Shown here: positions 34,405 to 43,566 of the stretch, piece after piece
Position numbering within the stretch: position 1 is the first letter of the stretch
How the letters are laid out: the number at the start of each line of letters is the position of its first letter
Origin: Geobacter sp. UBA6151
GTDB taxonomy: Bacteria > Desulfobacterota > Desulfuromonadia > Geobacterales > Pseudopelobacteraceae
Length of the DNA: 64,000 bases
Direction: 5' to 3'
NCBI GenBank assembly: GCA_002423105.1
Contig: DIUT01000030.1
Span: 25,476-89,475 of the forward strand
The notes under the pieces: model-generated
What the model was told of the DNA's origin: nothing
The model's database searches: none
What the model saw: only the letters and a program-made list of their open reading frames with translations
Made by a program: the position numbers and the translations under genes

Positions 34405-34983
34405 ATGAAGGTACGTGACAGCGGCATGCCGGATGAAGAGATGTGGATCGGATTCTTTGATCCAGCCAAGGTTCTGTCTGTCCTGGGACTCGACTGTGGT
34501 CTTAAGGATATTGTGGAATTTGGCTGCGGCTACGGCACCTTCACCCTGGCTGCCGCCGCAATCGCCTCGGGCACCGTCCATGCCCTGGACATAGAGCCAA
34601 TTATGATTGAGATCGTCCGCCAGAAATGCTTTGATGCCGATATTAGCAATGTAGAAGTCACTCTCCGTGACTTTGTTGCCACCGGTACCGGTCTGGCCAA
34701 CAACTCCATGGATGCCGCCCTACTCTTTAACATCTTACACCATGAGGAGCCGGTTGCACTGATGAAGGAGGCCCTGCGCATTCTCAAGCCGAATGGGGTG
34801 CTGGCGGTGATTCATTGGAACTATGACCCTGCAACGCCACGTGGTCCTGCCATGGAAATCCGACCGCAACCTGAGCAGTGTATTCAATGGGGCCTGGAAG
34901 CAGGATTCAATTTCCTCAAGCAAGATCGCTATGACTTGCCGCCGCATCATTATGGACTGACATTCAAGAAGTCATTGTCATAA
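34405..34983 (+). CDS. SAM-dependent methyltransferase (class I)
   Basis: 192 residues. Rossmann methyltransferase with motif I VEFGCGYGTFTLAAA near 40, an acidic HALDIEP at motif II, and FNILHHEEPVALMKEALRILKPNGVL motif IV/V. The substrate is not evident. Its location between a selenoprotein and a regulator of a reductase cluster makes a role in methylating a chalcogen or metalloid thinkable, but nothing in the sequence proves it. 94-base gap upstream holds no promoter I trust. Confidence 0.85.
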   Translation: MKVRDSGMPDEEMWIGFFDPAKVLSVLGLDCGLKDIVEFGCGYGTFTLAAAAIASGTVHALDIEPIMIEIVRQKCFDADISNVEVTLRDFVATGTGLANNSMDAALLFNILHHEEPVALMKEALRILKPNGVLAVIHWNYDPATPRGPAMEIRPQPEQCIQWGLEAGFNFLKQDRYDLPPHHYGLTFKKSLS

Positions 34984-35047
34984 TGGAAGTAAAACCGGTG
35001 ACATTTCCGCGTGGTGTTTCTTTCTGCCACGATCAGTGAGAACGACG

Positions 35048-35929
35048 ATGAAATCAAAAGTCGTATTTTGTCTATTTATACTGTTGTCTGGAATACTGCT
35101 GTTTTCGCCATCGGCAGCCTTTTCAAAACCGCGACAAACTGTGTATTTCAGCGCAATCACCTTGTACCATCCGATTGTCATGTATCAGAAGTATCAACCC
35201 CTCATGAATTATCTCTCAAATAACACCCCCTATAATTTTGAGCTTAAACTAAACACGGACTACAACAATATAATCCGTTTTCTGAAAAACAAGGAAGTGC
35301 AGTTGGCGCTGTTGGGGGGAATTACCTATGCAATTGCGAAGGAAAAAATTCCGATTGTACCGATAGTCAAACCATTGAACGCCGATGGAAGTCCGTATTA
35401 CCGAAGCGTCATTGTGGCACAGTCAAAAAACACCACAATCAGGTCTATCGCCGATCTGAAAGACAAGTCGATTGCTTTTCCGTCAAAGCTTTCAACATCC
35501 GGCTATTTTGTCCCTTTGTTTTATCTTAGTATCGAGGCTGGCATAACAAAAGATGATCTGAGTTCTTCCAAGAATTTTCGATACCATGATTCAGTTGTAT
35601 GGGAAGTTCTGCGCGGAAATTTTGATGCTGGGGCCGTTATTGATTCTGTTGCAGACCAGTATATTGATCGAGGGTTAAAAAAAGTATGGACATCTCCGCC
35701 AATTCCGGGACTTCCGATCGTTGTTCGTTCTGATGAGAACCCGGAACTGGTCCACCATGTAAAAAAAGCATTGCTCGCCCTTAACCGGAAAAATCCCGAA
35801 CACTGCTTGATCATGGATCAACTGGACAAAGAATTACGTTATGGATTTACCAGCGCTTCCGACAAGGATTACAACATAATACGTCAGATGCTCAAAGTAT
35901 TGAGGAAAAAAGGATGGTTCCAGCATTGA
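35048..35929 (+). CDS. PhnD-like periplasmic binding protein (sensor partner)
   Basis: 293 residues from ATG 35048 (a GTG at 35036 is also open). N-terminal signal peptide ending near SAAFS, then a PhnD/phosphonate-type solute-binding domain: PIVMYQKYQPLMNYL, LLGGITYAIA, SPYYRSVIVAQ, DLKDKSIAFPSKLSTSGYF. No transporter genes are nearby; instead the stop overlaps the histidine kinase by 16 bases. In Salmonella the tetrathionate sensor TtrS carries a similar domain fused to the kinase, so this is probably the detached ligand-sensing half. Confidence 0.85.
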   Translation: MKSKVVFCLFILLSGILLFSPSAAFSKPRQTVYFSAITLYHPIVMYQKYQPLMNYLSNNTPYNFELKLNTDYNNIIRFLKNKEVQLALLGGITYAIAKEKIPIVPIVKPLNADGSPYYRSVIVAQSKNTTIRSIADLKDKSIAFPSKLSTSGYFVPLFYLSIEAGITKDDLSSSKNFRYHDSVVWEVLRGNFDAGAVIDSVADQYIDRGLKKVWTSPPIPGLPIVVRSDENPELVHHVKKALLALNRKNPEHCLIMDQLDKELRYGFTSASDKDYNIIRQMLKVLRKKGWFQH

Positions 35930-37443
35930 AATACCTGGAGGCCATACGAAGCTGGATTTTCAGCCTTGAAGGCAAGTTTATTCTAGCGGCTGCTTTCAGT
36001 ATATCAGTAATTGCGACAACATCTGGCTACTTCATAATCCATCGCGAAGAAGTCTTGTATAAGACGGATGCCATGCACCAACTACATGCCCTTGCAGATG
36101 TGAGCCGCCTGATGTTGACAAATATCATGGTTTACAACGAGATCGGCGCCATCGATAACCAGGACTTAAAAGACTATCTCATCTATTTCACTATCAATCT
36201 GACAGAGCGGGACTCTCGTGTGGTTTCGGCAATGGTACTCGATAACGATGGTACGGTCATAGCCAACAGTAGATTGTCTGAGCATGAGTCCTTCCATACA
36301 GATGATTTTTTCAATTCTGCCATGCAACAGTTGATTCCTGTGACCCATGAAACAAGTATCGGTAAAGAGGAAGTTATTATTCTGACGACCCCATTAAATA
36401 TTAGCACCAAAAAATGGGGGGCACTCAGACTTGTCTATTCAAAAAATGAGCTGAATCATCTGATTTACAACCTGAGAAAAGAAATTCTTATTATAGTATG
36501 TATCGTGCTTGTGCTTTCTCTGATAATGATCAAGATAGTAGCCAGACACTTATCCAAACCGGTTGTTGCACTAACCAGAATGATGGACGGTATTCATAGC
36601 TACAGCGATCTTGAGCTGGAAGTACACTTTATCAAGAGACGTGACGAACTGGGGAAATTACAAAACAGTTTTTCCTGGTTGATAAAACGTTTGCAGGAAT
36701 CTGACAGAGAAAGGGAGAAAGCAGTGGAAAAGCTTGTGCAAAATGAAAAACTGGTTGCACTTGGCTTTCTTTCTTCAGGGGTAGCGCATGAAATCAATAA
36801 TCCGCTGGGCGGAATCATGATCTGTTTTCAAAACCTGCTTAAATCCGTTGCCAAGACGCCGGATAACGATACACTAGTTTTCGCAATAGAAGACGGATTG
36901 CGCAAGATCAAGGGTATAGTGGCGCAACTCCTCGATTTTTCACGTTCATCTTCTACGCAAACAAAGCCGGTGCAGCTCAATGATCTTATCAGCAGACTGC
37001 TGTTGCTGTTGCGCCATGACATCCAGAAGCGAAAAATTGAAGTGAGTCTTGGCTTGAGTGAACATTTGCCAATGGTTGTGTGTGACGAAAACAAAATATT
37101 CCAAGTATTCATGAATCTGGTCATAAATGCCATGCAGTCCATGGAACACGGGGGAATTCTCACCATTTCGACCTGTTGCGAAGTAGGTGCCTGTCGTATA
37201 TCATTCAGTGACACCGGTGAGGGAATATTGCCGGAGAACATGCCGTTTATTTTTGATCCGTTTTTCACAACAAAAGCGACTGGTGTCGGAACTGGTCTGG
37301 GACTCTCGGTAAGCCGTGGGATTATTGAGCAGCATGACGGAAGGTTTACGGTTGAAAGTACTCCGGGCCAAGGGGCCACCTTTACAATCATTCTTCCCGA
37401 TGTTTCAACTGCTACAACTGAACACGGGGTGCTAACTCAATGA
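35914..37443 (+). CDS. Membrane sensor histidine kinase
   Basis: 509 residues: first membrane helix (about 20-42), periplasmic domain (to about 190), second helix (about 192-212), HAMP-like linker, short coiled coil, HisKA with the phospho-acceptor in SSGVAHEINNPLGG (near 293) and HATPase with DTGEGI and GTGLGLSVSRGI. Partner of the regulator at 37440 (ATGA overlap) and of the PhnD-like protein upstream. Probably senses the substrate of the reductases at 39-46 kb. Confidence 0.92.
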   Translation: MVPALKYLEAIRSWIFSLEGKFILAAAFSISVIATTSGYFIIHREEVLYKTDAMHQLHALADVSRLMLTNIMVYNEIGAIDNQDLKDYLIYFTINLTERDSRVVSAMVLDNDGTVIANSRLSEHESFHTDDFFNSAMQQLIPVTHETSIGKEEVIILTTPLNISTKKWGALRLVYSKNELNHLIYNLRKEILIIVCIVLVLSLIMIKIVARHLSKPVVALTRMMDGIHSYSDLELEVHFIKRRDELGKLQNSFSWLIKRLQESDREREKAVEKLVQNEKLVALGFLSSGVAHEINNPLGGIMICFQNLLKSVAKTPDNDTLVFAIEDGLRKIKGIVAQLLDFSRSSSTQTKPVQLNDLISRLLLLLRHDIQKRKIEVSLGLSEHLPMVVCDENKIFQVFMNLVINAMQSMEHGGILTISTCCEVGACRISFSDTGEGILPENMPFIFDPFFTTKATGVGTGLGLSVSRGIIEQHDGRFTVESTPGQGATFTIILPDVSTATTEHGVLTQ

Positions 37444-38807
37444 GTGAGATTCTGGTTATTGACGACGAACTCTCCATGCGCTTGGGACTTGTTCACACAC
37501 TAAAGGCAGCCGGACACAACGTAACTGCCGCTGAAACGGGGACCGAGGGGCTTTGGAAAGTCAAGGAAATGCCTTTTGACCTCGTCATTACCGATCTCAG
37601 AATGCCAGGTGCCGATGGTATGGCGGTTCTTGAAACGGTGAAGAGTATTCAGCCAAAAACAGGAGTGATTGTCATTACTGCATTCGCTGAAGTGAAATCA
37701 GCTGTCGATGCTATGAAAAGAGGAGCTTACGACTACATTTCCAAGCCTTTTGTACCCGAAGAGTTGCTGATGGTTGTAGACCGTTTCTTTACGCAGCAGA
37801 AACTTCTGGAAGACAATAAATATCTGCACAGGAAGCTTCTGGAACATGAACAATTCGAGAATATTGTCGGCACATCTCCCTCAATGCAAACCATATTCAA
37901 CTCCATCAGAACAGTTGCCAAGACGGATGCATCCGTTATTGTTTACGGAGAAAGCGGCACCGGAAAGGAGTTGGTCGTTAATGCTATCCATAAACTCAGC
38001 TCCAGACGTGACAAACCGTTTTTTAAGATCAACTGTGCAGCAATTCCGGAGAGCCTGCTTGAAGCAGAGCTGTGCGGTTATGAAAAAGGGGCTTTTACTG
38101 GAGCAACCCAGCGCAGAAAAGGGAAGCTGGAGGTATCAAATGGCGGTACGTTTTTCTTCGACGAAATTGGTGACATGACACCCCAACTACAGGCCAAACT
38201 TCTCCGCATTCTTGAGAACAGATCTTTTGAACGGGTAGGCGGCACTGAAACGGTTCATCTTGATATCCGCTTCATCTTTGCCACCATGCGTAATTTACAT
38301 GATGAGATTGGCAAAGGGCGCTTTCGTGAAGATCTTTTTTACCGGATCAATGTACTGCCGATCAACATGCCAGCTCTGCGAGACCGTCCCGATGACATCC
38401 TGATTCTTGCACACCACTTCGTTGAACAGTTCAGAGTACAACAGGGAAAGCAGGCAATGGAAATATCACCCGAAGCAAGTTGCCTTCTGCTGTCATACCC
38501 ATTCCCTGGAAATATTCGTGAACTCAAGCATGCCATTGAAATGGCGGTTACTTTCTGTCCCGACAGTGTAATCATCCCGACTTTCCTCCCTGTCGAAATC
38601 CAGGCGCAACGCTTGCCACCAAAGGATACATCACCGCAACAGTTCCATTCTCTGGAAACAGACCTGTCTGAAACAGAACGCCAGTTATTGCTGAACGCGC
38701 TGCAGAACTCAGGCTGGAAAAAAAGTGCTGCCGCCAAGGCTCTTGGCATAAGCAGGGAAACCCTTTGGAGAAAGCTGAAAGAATACAATATCAGTCAGAC
38801 CGATTAG
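37440..38807 (+). CDS. NtrC-family sigma-54-dependent response regulator
   Basis: 455 residues: receiver domain (acceptor Asp in VITDLRMPGADG near 54), AAA+ domain with Walker A GESGTGKE and the sigma-54-contact motif GAFTGAT, and a C-terminal Fis-type helix-turn-helix (AAKALGISRETLWRKLKEY). Should activate sigma-54 promoters; two good ones are present at 32928 and 39012. Salmonella TtrR is a NarL-type regulator, so the control here differs. Confidence 0.95.
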   Translation: MSEILVIDDELSMRLGLVHTLKAAGHNVTAAETGTEGLWKVKEMPFDLVITDLRMPGADGMAVLETVKSIQPKTGVIVITAFAEVKSAVDAMKRGAYDYISKPFVPEELLMVVDRFFTQQKLLEDNKYLHRKLLEHEQFENIVGTSPSMQTIFNSIRTVAKTDASVIVYGESGTGKELVVNAIHKLSSRRDKPFFKINCAAIPESLLEAELCGYEKGAFTGATQRRKGKLEVSNGGTFFFDEIGDMTPQLQAKLLRILENRSFERVGGTETVHLDIRFIFATMRNLHDEIGKGRFREDLFYRINVLPINMPALRDRPDDILILAHHFVEQFRVQQGKQAMEISPEASCLLLSYPFPGNIRELKHAIEMAVTFCPDSVIIPTFLPVEIQAQRLPPKDTSPQQFHSLETDLSETERQLLLNALQNSGWKKSAAAKALGISRETLWRKLKEYNISQTD

Positions 38808-38835
38808 CCTTAACCTCCCTTCAATCCTTCTGCGT

Positions 38836-38875
38836 CCCATGCCCCATGTTGCGTTTTTAGAACATGGGGCATGGG
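38836..38875. promoter_or_regulatory. 15-bp perfect inverted repeat between the regulator gene and the reductase operon
   Basis: CCCATGCCCCATGTT, 10-base loop, AACATGGGGCATGGG. No T-run follows on either strand, so it is not a classic terminator. It lies about 140-175 bases upstream of the sigma-54 promoter at 39012, the usual distance of an NtrC-type enhancer site. The 307-base gap (38808-39114) otherwise holds a small GTTGC/GCAAC repeat (38879), the promoter and no gene. Confidence 0.5.
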
Positions 38876-39011
38876 ATGTTGCGCCATTGCAACAAACCGC
38901 ATTCATCTGCCATTCCCCTATGACCTCTTCCCCAATCGTTTCAAGTCGAAATTACTAACTCTTTTGCCACACGCTTCATGCACTGTGTGCCGGGACAGCG
39001 CTATAGCTTGA

Positions 39012-39027
39012 TGGCACAAATCATGCT
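39012..39027 (+). promoter_or_regulatory. Sigma-54 promoter of the TtrBA-like operon
   Basis: TGGCACAAATCATGCT: GG and GC separated by exactly ten bases and a full TGGCAC -24 box. It is 88 bases upstream of the first iron-sulfur subunit gene and downstream of the NtrC-type regulator gene. Confidence 0.82.
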
Positions 39028-39114
39028 GTGTATGTCGCGTTAAACAATAAACTTCCTGTTATTAGTCCGTTACACCAGTGAACTCGACACAACCGGAAAA
39101 CCAGGGGAGGCATT

Positions 39115-39780
39115 ATGCAAAACAGACGATTGTTTCTGAAAAATGGCTTGGCCGTCATTGCAATGGCCAGCGTAGCAAAAGCATCGCTTACCACCGCAGC
39201 TACCACGCAAACAAAATGGGGGATGATCATAGATATCAATCGATGCACTGGCTGTCAGTCATGTGTCATTGCCTGCAAAGCTCAGAACCGGACCGTTCAG
39301 GACAAGTTCAACACGAAAGTGCAGGCACTTGAGGATGGGAATTACCCTGACACGCGTATTATTTTCACGCCTATACAATGTAATCACTGCGAAAACCCGC
39401 CGTGTGTGCCTGCCTGTCCTCTGAACGCCACCTACAAAATGCCAAACGGAATCGTCGTCACAGACTGGGAAAAATGCAAAAGCTATGGCACCTGCGTAAA
39501 AGCCTGCCCCTATGACGCCAGATTTCTCGACAAACGCCATGAAAACAAAGTGGACAAGTGTGATTTCTGCCTGGATCGTCTGGAGCAAGGTCTGCTACCT
39601 GCCTGTGTCGAGGCATGCAGTTCAAAAGCCCGGCTCTTCGGAGATATGAATGCACCAAAAGATGAATTTGCAGAATATCTTAAGCGAAGAGACTTAAAGA
39701 CACGCAAGCCCAAGTTGAAGCTGGCTACAAGTGTTCGTTATGTAGCTTCCGGCAAAGGGAAAAAAGGAGGTTCACTATGA
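39115..39780 (+). CDS. TtrB-like iron-sulfur subunit 1, Tat-exported
   Basis: 221 residues. Tat signal RRLFLKNGLAV at residues 4-14. Electron-transfer subunit of the four-cluster DmsB/TtrB type: CTGCQSCVIAC, CNHCENPPCVPACP, CKSYGTCVKACP and CDFCLDRLEQGLLPACVEAC. In the third set the second Cys position is Tyr124 (TAT at 39484), whereas the paralogue at 42865 has the full CISCGMCVKSC. That cluster may therefore be a three-iron type or differently tuned. GGGGAGG ribosome site. The stop overlaps the catalytic subunit start (ATGA). Confidence 0.9.
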   Translation: MQNRRLFLKNGLAVIAMASVAKASLTTAATTQTKWGMIIDINRCTGCQSCVIACKAQNRTVQDKFNTKVQALEDGNYPDTRIIFTPIQCNHCENPPCVPACPLNATYKMPNGIVVTDWEKCKSYGTCVKACPYDARFLDKRHENKVDKCDFCLDRLEQGLLPACVEACSSKARLFGDMNAPKDEFAEYLKRRDLKTRKPKLKLATSVRYVASGKGKKGGSL

Positions 39781-42700
39781 AAAACATCCTGGATGGAGAC
39801 ATTTCAATCACAAGAAGGACGGTGCTCAAATGCGCTGCCCTGGGGTCGCTCATAGCATTGCTCAATGTAAAGAAAACACAGGCCGCCTCTTCTCACAGAT
39901 GGAGAAACCCAAGAAGGTTCCAGAAAACACCAGCAACCACCAGGGACAAGGATGTCAAAGTGGTTCATTCCGTATGTCTTTCCTGCAACTCCAGGTGCGG
40001 TGTCAGAGCCGTTGTTGAGAACGGAAAACTGGTCAAGCACTCCGGCAATCCCTACCATCACTATAATAGCGGATTTTCACCGATACCTTATGCAACACCG
40101 GCCATAGAGACTCTGGGACTTCCAAGTCCGGTATGCGGAAAGTCGCAGGGAATTCCCAGCTATACTTACAGCCCCTATCGACTCGTAAAGCCCCTGAAGC
40201 GTTCCGGCGAGCGTGGTTCTGGTAATTTTGAGCCGATTGAATGGGATCAACTCATTAAAGAAATAGCTGAAGGAGGCAAAAATTTTGCCCATCTTGGCGA
40301 AGATCACCATGTTCCGGGCATTAAGGAGCTAAACAGCGATGATCCAATCAACCCAGCCGCGCCAGAACTGGGGCCAGTGAGAAACGGATTTATATTTATC
40401 GGCGGACGGGATCAGAACGCAAGAAAAGAATTTTCTGACCGTTTTGTCAAAGATGCGCTTGGTTCGGTTAACAGGGTCGGTCATACAGATATCTGTGGTA
40501 TCGGCTTCAGAATGGGAACGTGGGCCTTTACCGAGAAAAAAGAGGTGGAAATCAAGGCCGACCCACTAAACGCAGAATATATAGTTCTTTTTGGCGCTAA
40601 CATTTATGAAGCCCTTCAACCGGGAATAAATACATACGGAGCGATTGTAAGCAACAGAAGCTCAAATAAAAAAGTGAAATTCACCATTATTGATCCCAGA
40701 GCTACTAATGCCTCGACCCATGCTGAAAACTGGATCCCGATCAAGCCGTGTCAGGATGGCGCATTTGCCATGGGCATGATCAGGTGGATTGTAGAAAACG
40801 ACCGCCATAACAAGGAGTTTCTGAGCGCACCTAACCCGAAAGTCGCGGCAAAACGCGGCCACGCCTGTTACAGCAATGCAACACATCTTGTCATTGTTGA
40901 TCCTTCTCACAAGAACAACAGAAAATTCCTGCGTATAAGTGATCTTAACCCTTCTGCAAACGCTGATGAAGGCAAGGCATTCGTTGTTCTGGCCGGAGAC
41001 GGCATGCCGGTTGCTTTTGATAAGGCTGAAGCAGTCCAGCTTGACTTTGCAGGCAGTGTCAAAGACCACTCCGGCAAAGAGATTAAAGTCAAAACATCAT
41101 TCAATCTTATGCTTGCGGGAGTGATGGAACACTCTATACGTAACTATGCAGAACTTGCGGGGGTTAGCGCTGAGCAGATAATTACCGTAGCCAGGGAATT
41201 TACATCACACGGCACAAGGGCGGCAGTTACCCAATATCATGGCGCCGGCAACTATCTCAGCGGTACGTATGCAGCCTTTTCAGTTGCCATGCTAAATGCC
41301 CTGATTGGAAGCGTTGACCGCAAGGGCGGCTACATGAAGAGCGGCGGTAGCGCCGGAACCTGGAATGACGGCATATATAACCTGAAAGATTTTCCCGGAA
41401 AGAAAAAGCCGCAGGGCGTTATGATTTCCCGGGAAAGGGCCAGCTATGAGAAGAGTACGGAGTTCAAGAAAAAAGGATACCCCTCGAAACGTCCCTGGTT
41501 CCCGTTTTCAAGGGGTGGGCTCTGCGTTGAGACCATGAGCGGTATTGACCAGCAATATCCTTATCCCTGCAAGATTCTGTTTACCTATTTTTTCAACCCG
41601 GTCTATTCGATTCCGGGCGGATATCGCTACAAAGAGACACTCAAAAGCGCTGAAAAGGTTCCGCTTCATGTCTCCATAGATATTACCGTCAATGAGTCAA
41701 ATCTTTACGCAGACTACATTGTTCCTGACGTGACCTATCCTGAAGGTCACTACGGTTTCCTGTCGCCCCATGCTCCAACTCTCAAGTTTACCGGTGTACG
41801 CACCCCTACCATTGAACCGCTAACCGAAAAAACAGCCGATGGAAGGCCTTTTTGTGAAGAAACCTTCCTGATTGACCTGGCCAGGGCTGCCGGTTTGCCC
41901 GGCTTCGGTGATAACTCGATAAAAGGAAAAGACGGAAAACTTCATGCGCTGATAAAGGGTGAAGACTTCTACCTGCGCGGTATTGCAAACTTGGCACATG
42001 CAGCAAAAATTCCGGAAGCTTCGGCAGATGACAGCGTCTTTGTCGAGAAAAATTACCCTGTTGCAAAGTTTAAAACATTATTAAGCCCGGAAGAGTGGAA
42101 AAAGACATGCTACGTGCTGGCACGTGGCGGAGTGTTTAGCACTTCGTATGAAGATGTCTTTGATGGCGAAAAACACAAGTTCGGCCTGAAGCGGGTGGTT
42201 CTTTACAATGAAGAATTGGCTACGACACGGAACTCGGTCACCGGCGAATACTTCTCCGGCACCCTCAAATACGTTCAACCGCAGACACCTACGGGAACTG
42301 ACATTGAGAAGGCAGACAAGGAGTATCCGTTTACGGTCATTACCCACAAGATGAATGTCCATACACAATCAAGAACCGTTCTTCATGACTGGTCCATGGA
42401 GATATTTCCTGAGAACTTCGTTGTAATGCATGAAAACGATGCAAAGAAATTAAGCCTTAAAGACGGCGTTCGGGTTCGTCTTACTTCAAGAAGCAATCCC
42501 AAAGGCATTGTCGGCAAACTTAAGGTAAGCAAACTCGTCAGACCAGGTTGTCTTGGCGTTTCATTCCACTACGGCCATACCCAGATGGGAGCTTCGCCGT
42601 TACCTATCCAAAAGGCTGACAAGGTTTTTCTGGGAGGTTCCAAGGTAGCCGACGCAAACGGGATGATTGCCAACCCGAGACTGGGGGCCGGTATTAACCC

Positions 42701-42809
42701 GAATGATTTGTCAAGGCTTGACGAGGCATTTGCCAACACTCCGATGATTGATCCGGTCGGCGGTATTCCTGACTTCAGCAGCACACGGGTAAAAGTTGAA
42801 AAAGCATAG
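39777..42809 (+). CDS. TtrA-like molybdopterin oxidoreductase catalytic subunit 1
   Basis: 1010 residues, the length of tetrathionate reductase TtrA. Tat signal TRRTVLKCAALGSL at residues 12-25. N-terminal 4Fe-4S site CLSCNSRCGV, then the molybdopterin domains; the candidate Mo-ligand Cys is in HTDICGIGFRMG (near 240). The YIVPD and C-terminal LGAGINPNDL stretches resemble TtrA. The TtrA clade also includes selenate, arsenate and antimonate reductases, so the substrate is open. No NrfD/TtrC membrane subunit follows. Confidence 0.88.
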   Translation: MKNILDGDISITRRTVLKCAALGSLIALLNVKKTQAASSHRWRNPRRFQKTPATTRDKDVKVVHSVCLSCNSRCGVRAVVENGKLVKHSGNPYHHYNSGFSPIPYATPAIETLGLPSPVCGKSQGIPSYTYSPYRLVKPLKRSGERGSGNFEPIEWDQLIKEIAEGGKNFAHLGEDHHVPGIKELNSDDPINPAAPELGPVRNGFIFIGGRDQNARKEFSDRFVKDALGSVNRVGHTDICGIGFRMGTWAFTEKKEVEIKADPLNAEYIVLFGANIYEALQPGINTYGAIVSNRSSNKKVKFTIIDPRATNASTHAENWIPIKPCQDGAFAMGMIRWIVENDRHNKEFLSAPNPKVAAKRGHACYSNATHLVIVDPSHKNNRKFLRISDLNPSANADEGKAFVVLAGDGMPVAFDKAEAVQLDFAGSVKDHSGKEIKVKTSFNLMLAGVMEHSIRNYAELAGVSAEQIITVAREFTSHGTRAAVTQYHGAGNYLSGTYAAFSVAMLNALIGSVDRKGGYMKSGGSAGTWNDGIYNLKDFPGKKKPQGVMISRERASYEKSTEFKKKGYPSKRPWFPFSRGGLCVETMSGIDQQYPYPCKILFTYFFNPVYSIPGGYRYKETLKSAEKVPLHVSIDITVNESNLYADYIVPDVTYPEGHYGFLSPHAPTLKFTGVRTPTIEPLTEKTADGRPFCEETFLIDLARAAGLPGFGDNSIKGKDGKLHALIKGEDFYLRGIANLAHAAKIPEASADDSVFVEKNYPVAKFKTLLSPEEWKKTCYVLARGGVFSTSYEDVFDGEKHKFGLKRVVLYNEELATTRNSVTGEYFSGTLKYVQPQTPTGTDIEKADKEYPFTVITHKMNVHTQSRTVLHDWSMEIFPENFVVMHENDAKKLSLKDGVRVRLTSRSNPKGIVGKLKVSKLVRPGCLGVSFHYGHTQMGASPLPIQKADKVFLGGSKVADANGMIANPRLGAGINPNDLSRLDEAFANTPMIDPVGGIPDFSSTRVKVEKA

Positions 42810-42864
42810 TCGCTGTTCTTTACGGCGTCTGCTGTAAAACAATCCAAACTTGGAGGAGGATGGT

Positions 42865-43539
42865 ATGGAAAAGAAAACGGAAATGGATCGAAGAAAGTTC
42901 ATGAAGTTTTTGGGTGGAGGAGTCGCAGCAGGCGTCGGAGTGACGCTGACCGCAACCCCTGGTTTTGCAAAGAGCAAGTCCAAAAAAGGGCAGGGAAAAC
43001 CGAAGTACGCAATGGTTATAAACACACCTAAATGCATCGGTTGCATGGCCTGTGTTGCAGCATGCAAATCAGAAAACAATGTGCCGCTGGGCGTCACACG
43101 TACGAGAGTTCAGGATGCTGAACGGGGCACATACCCCAAATGCTACCGCATATTTACGCCAGAGTTGTGCAACCAGTGCGAAAATCCACCCTGCATCCCT
43201 GTTTGTCCAGTGGACGCCACCTTCAGAAATCCGGACGGGCTGGTCGTTATTGATCAGAAAAAATGTATTTCCTGCGGTATGTGCGTAAAAAGCTGCCCTT
43301 ACAATGCTCGTTTTATCAATGAAATGGCTAAAGCTGCCGACAAATGTGATCTTTGTGAAAAGCGGAGGGCACAGGGACTTCAGCCTGCCTGTGTTGAGGT
43401 CTGCACCACAAACTCCAGAGTGCTTGGCAAAGTCGGAGAAAAAGATACCCAGTTTGCCAAACTGAGCAGCCGTAAGGATCTCAGCGTATTAAAGGCTAAA
43501 CTGGGCACTAAACCGGCGTTCAAATATGTTGGCTTATAA
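42865..43539 (+). CDS. TtrB-like iron-sulfur subunit 2, Tat-exported
   Basis: 224 residues from the ATG at 42865 (GGAGGAGG upstream). Tat signal DRRKFMKFLGGG. All four cysteine sets are complete: CIGCMACVAAC, CNQCENPPCIPVCP, CISCGMCVKSCP and CDLCEKRRAQGLQPACVEVC. Closely related to the subunit at 39115 and presumably a product of duplication of a B-A gene pair. Likely partner of the catalytic subunit at 43567. Confidence 0.92.
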   Translation: MEKKTEMDRRKFMKFLGGGVAAGVGVTLTATPGFAKSKSKKGQGKPKYAMVINTPKCIGCMACVAACKSENNVPLGVTRTRVQDAERGTYPKCYRIFTPELCNQCENPPCIPVCPVDATFRNPDGLVVIDQKKCISCGMCVKSCPYNARFINEMAKAADKCDLCEKRRAQGLQPACVEVCTTNSRVLGKVGEKDTQFAKLSSRKDLSVLKAKLGTKPAFKYVGL

Positions 43540-43566
43540 CTCACAAATAATCAGGAGGTGGTTACA

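Noticed and set aside
38836..38875. Intrinsic terminator after the NtrC-type regulator
   Set aside because: Strong hairpin but no T-run on either strand.
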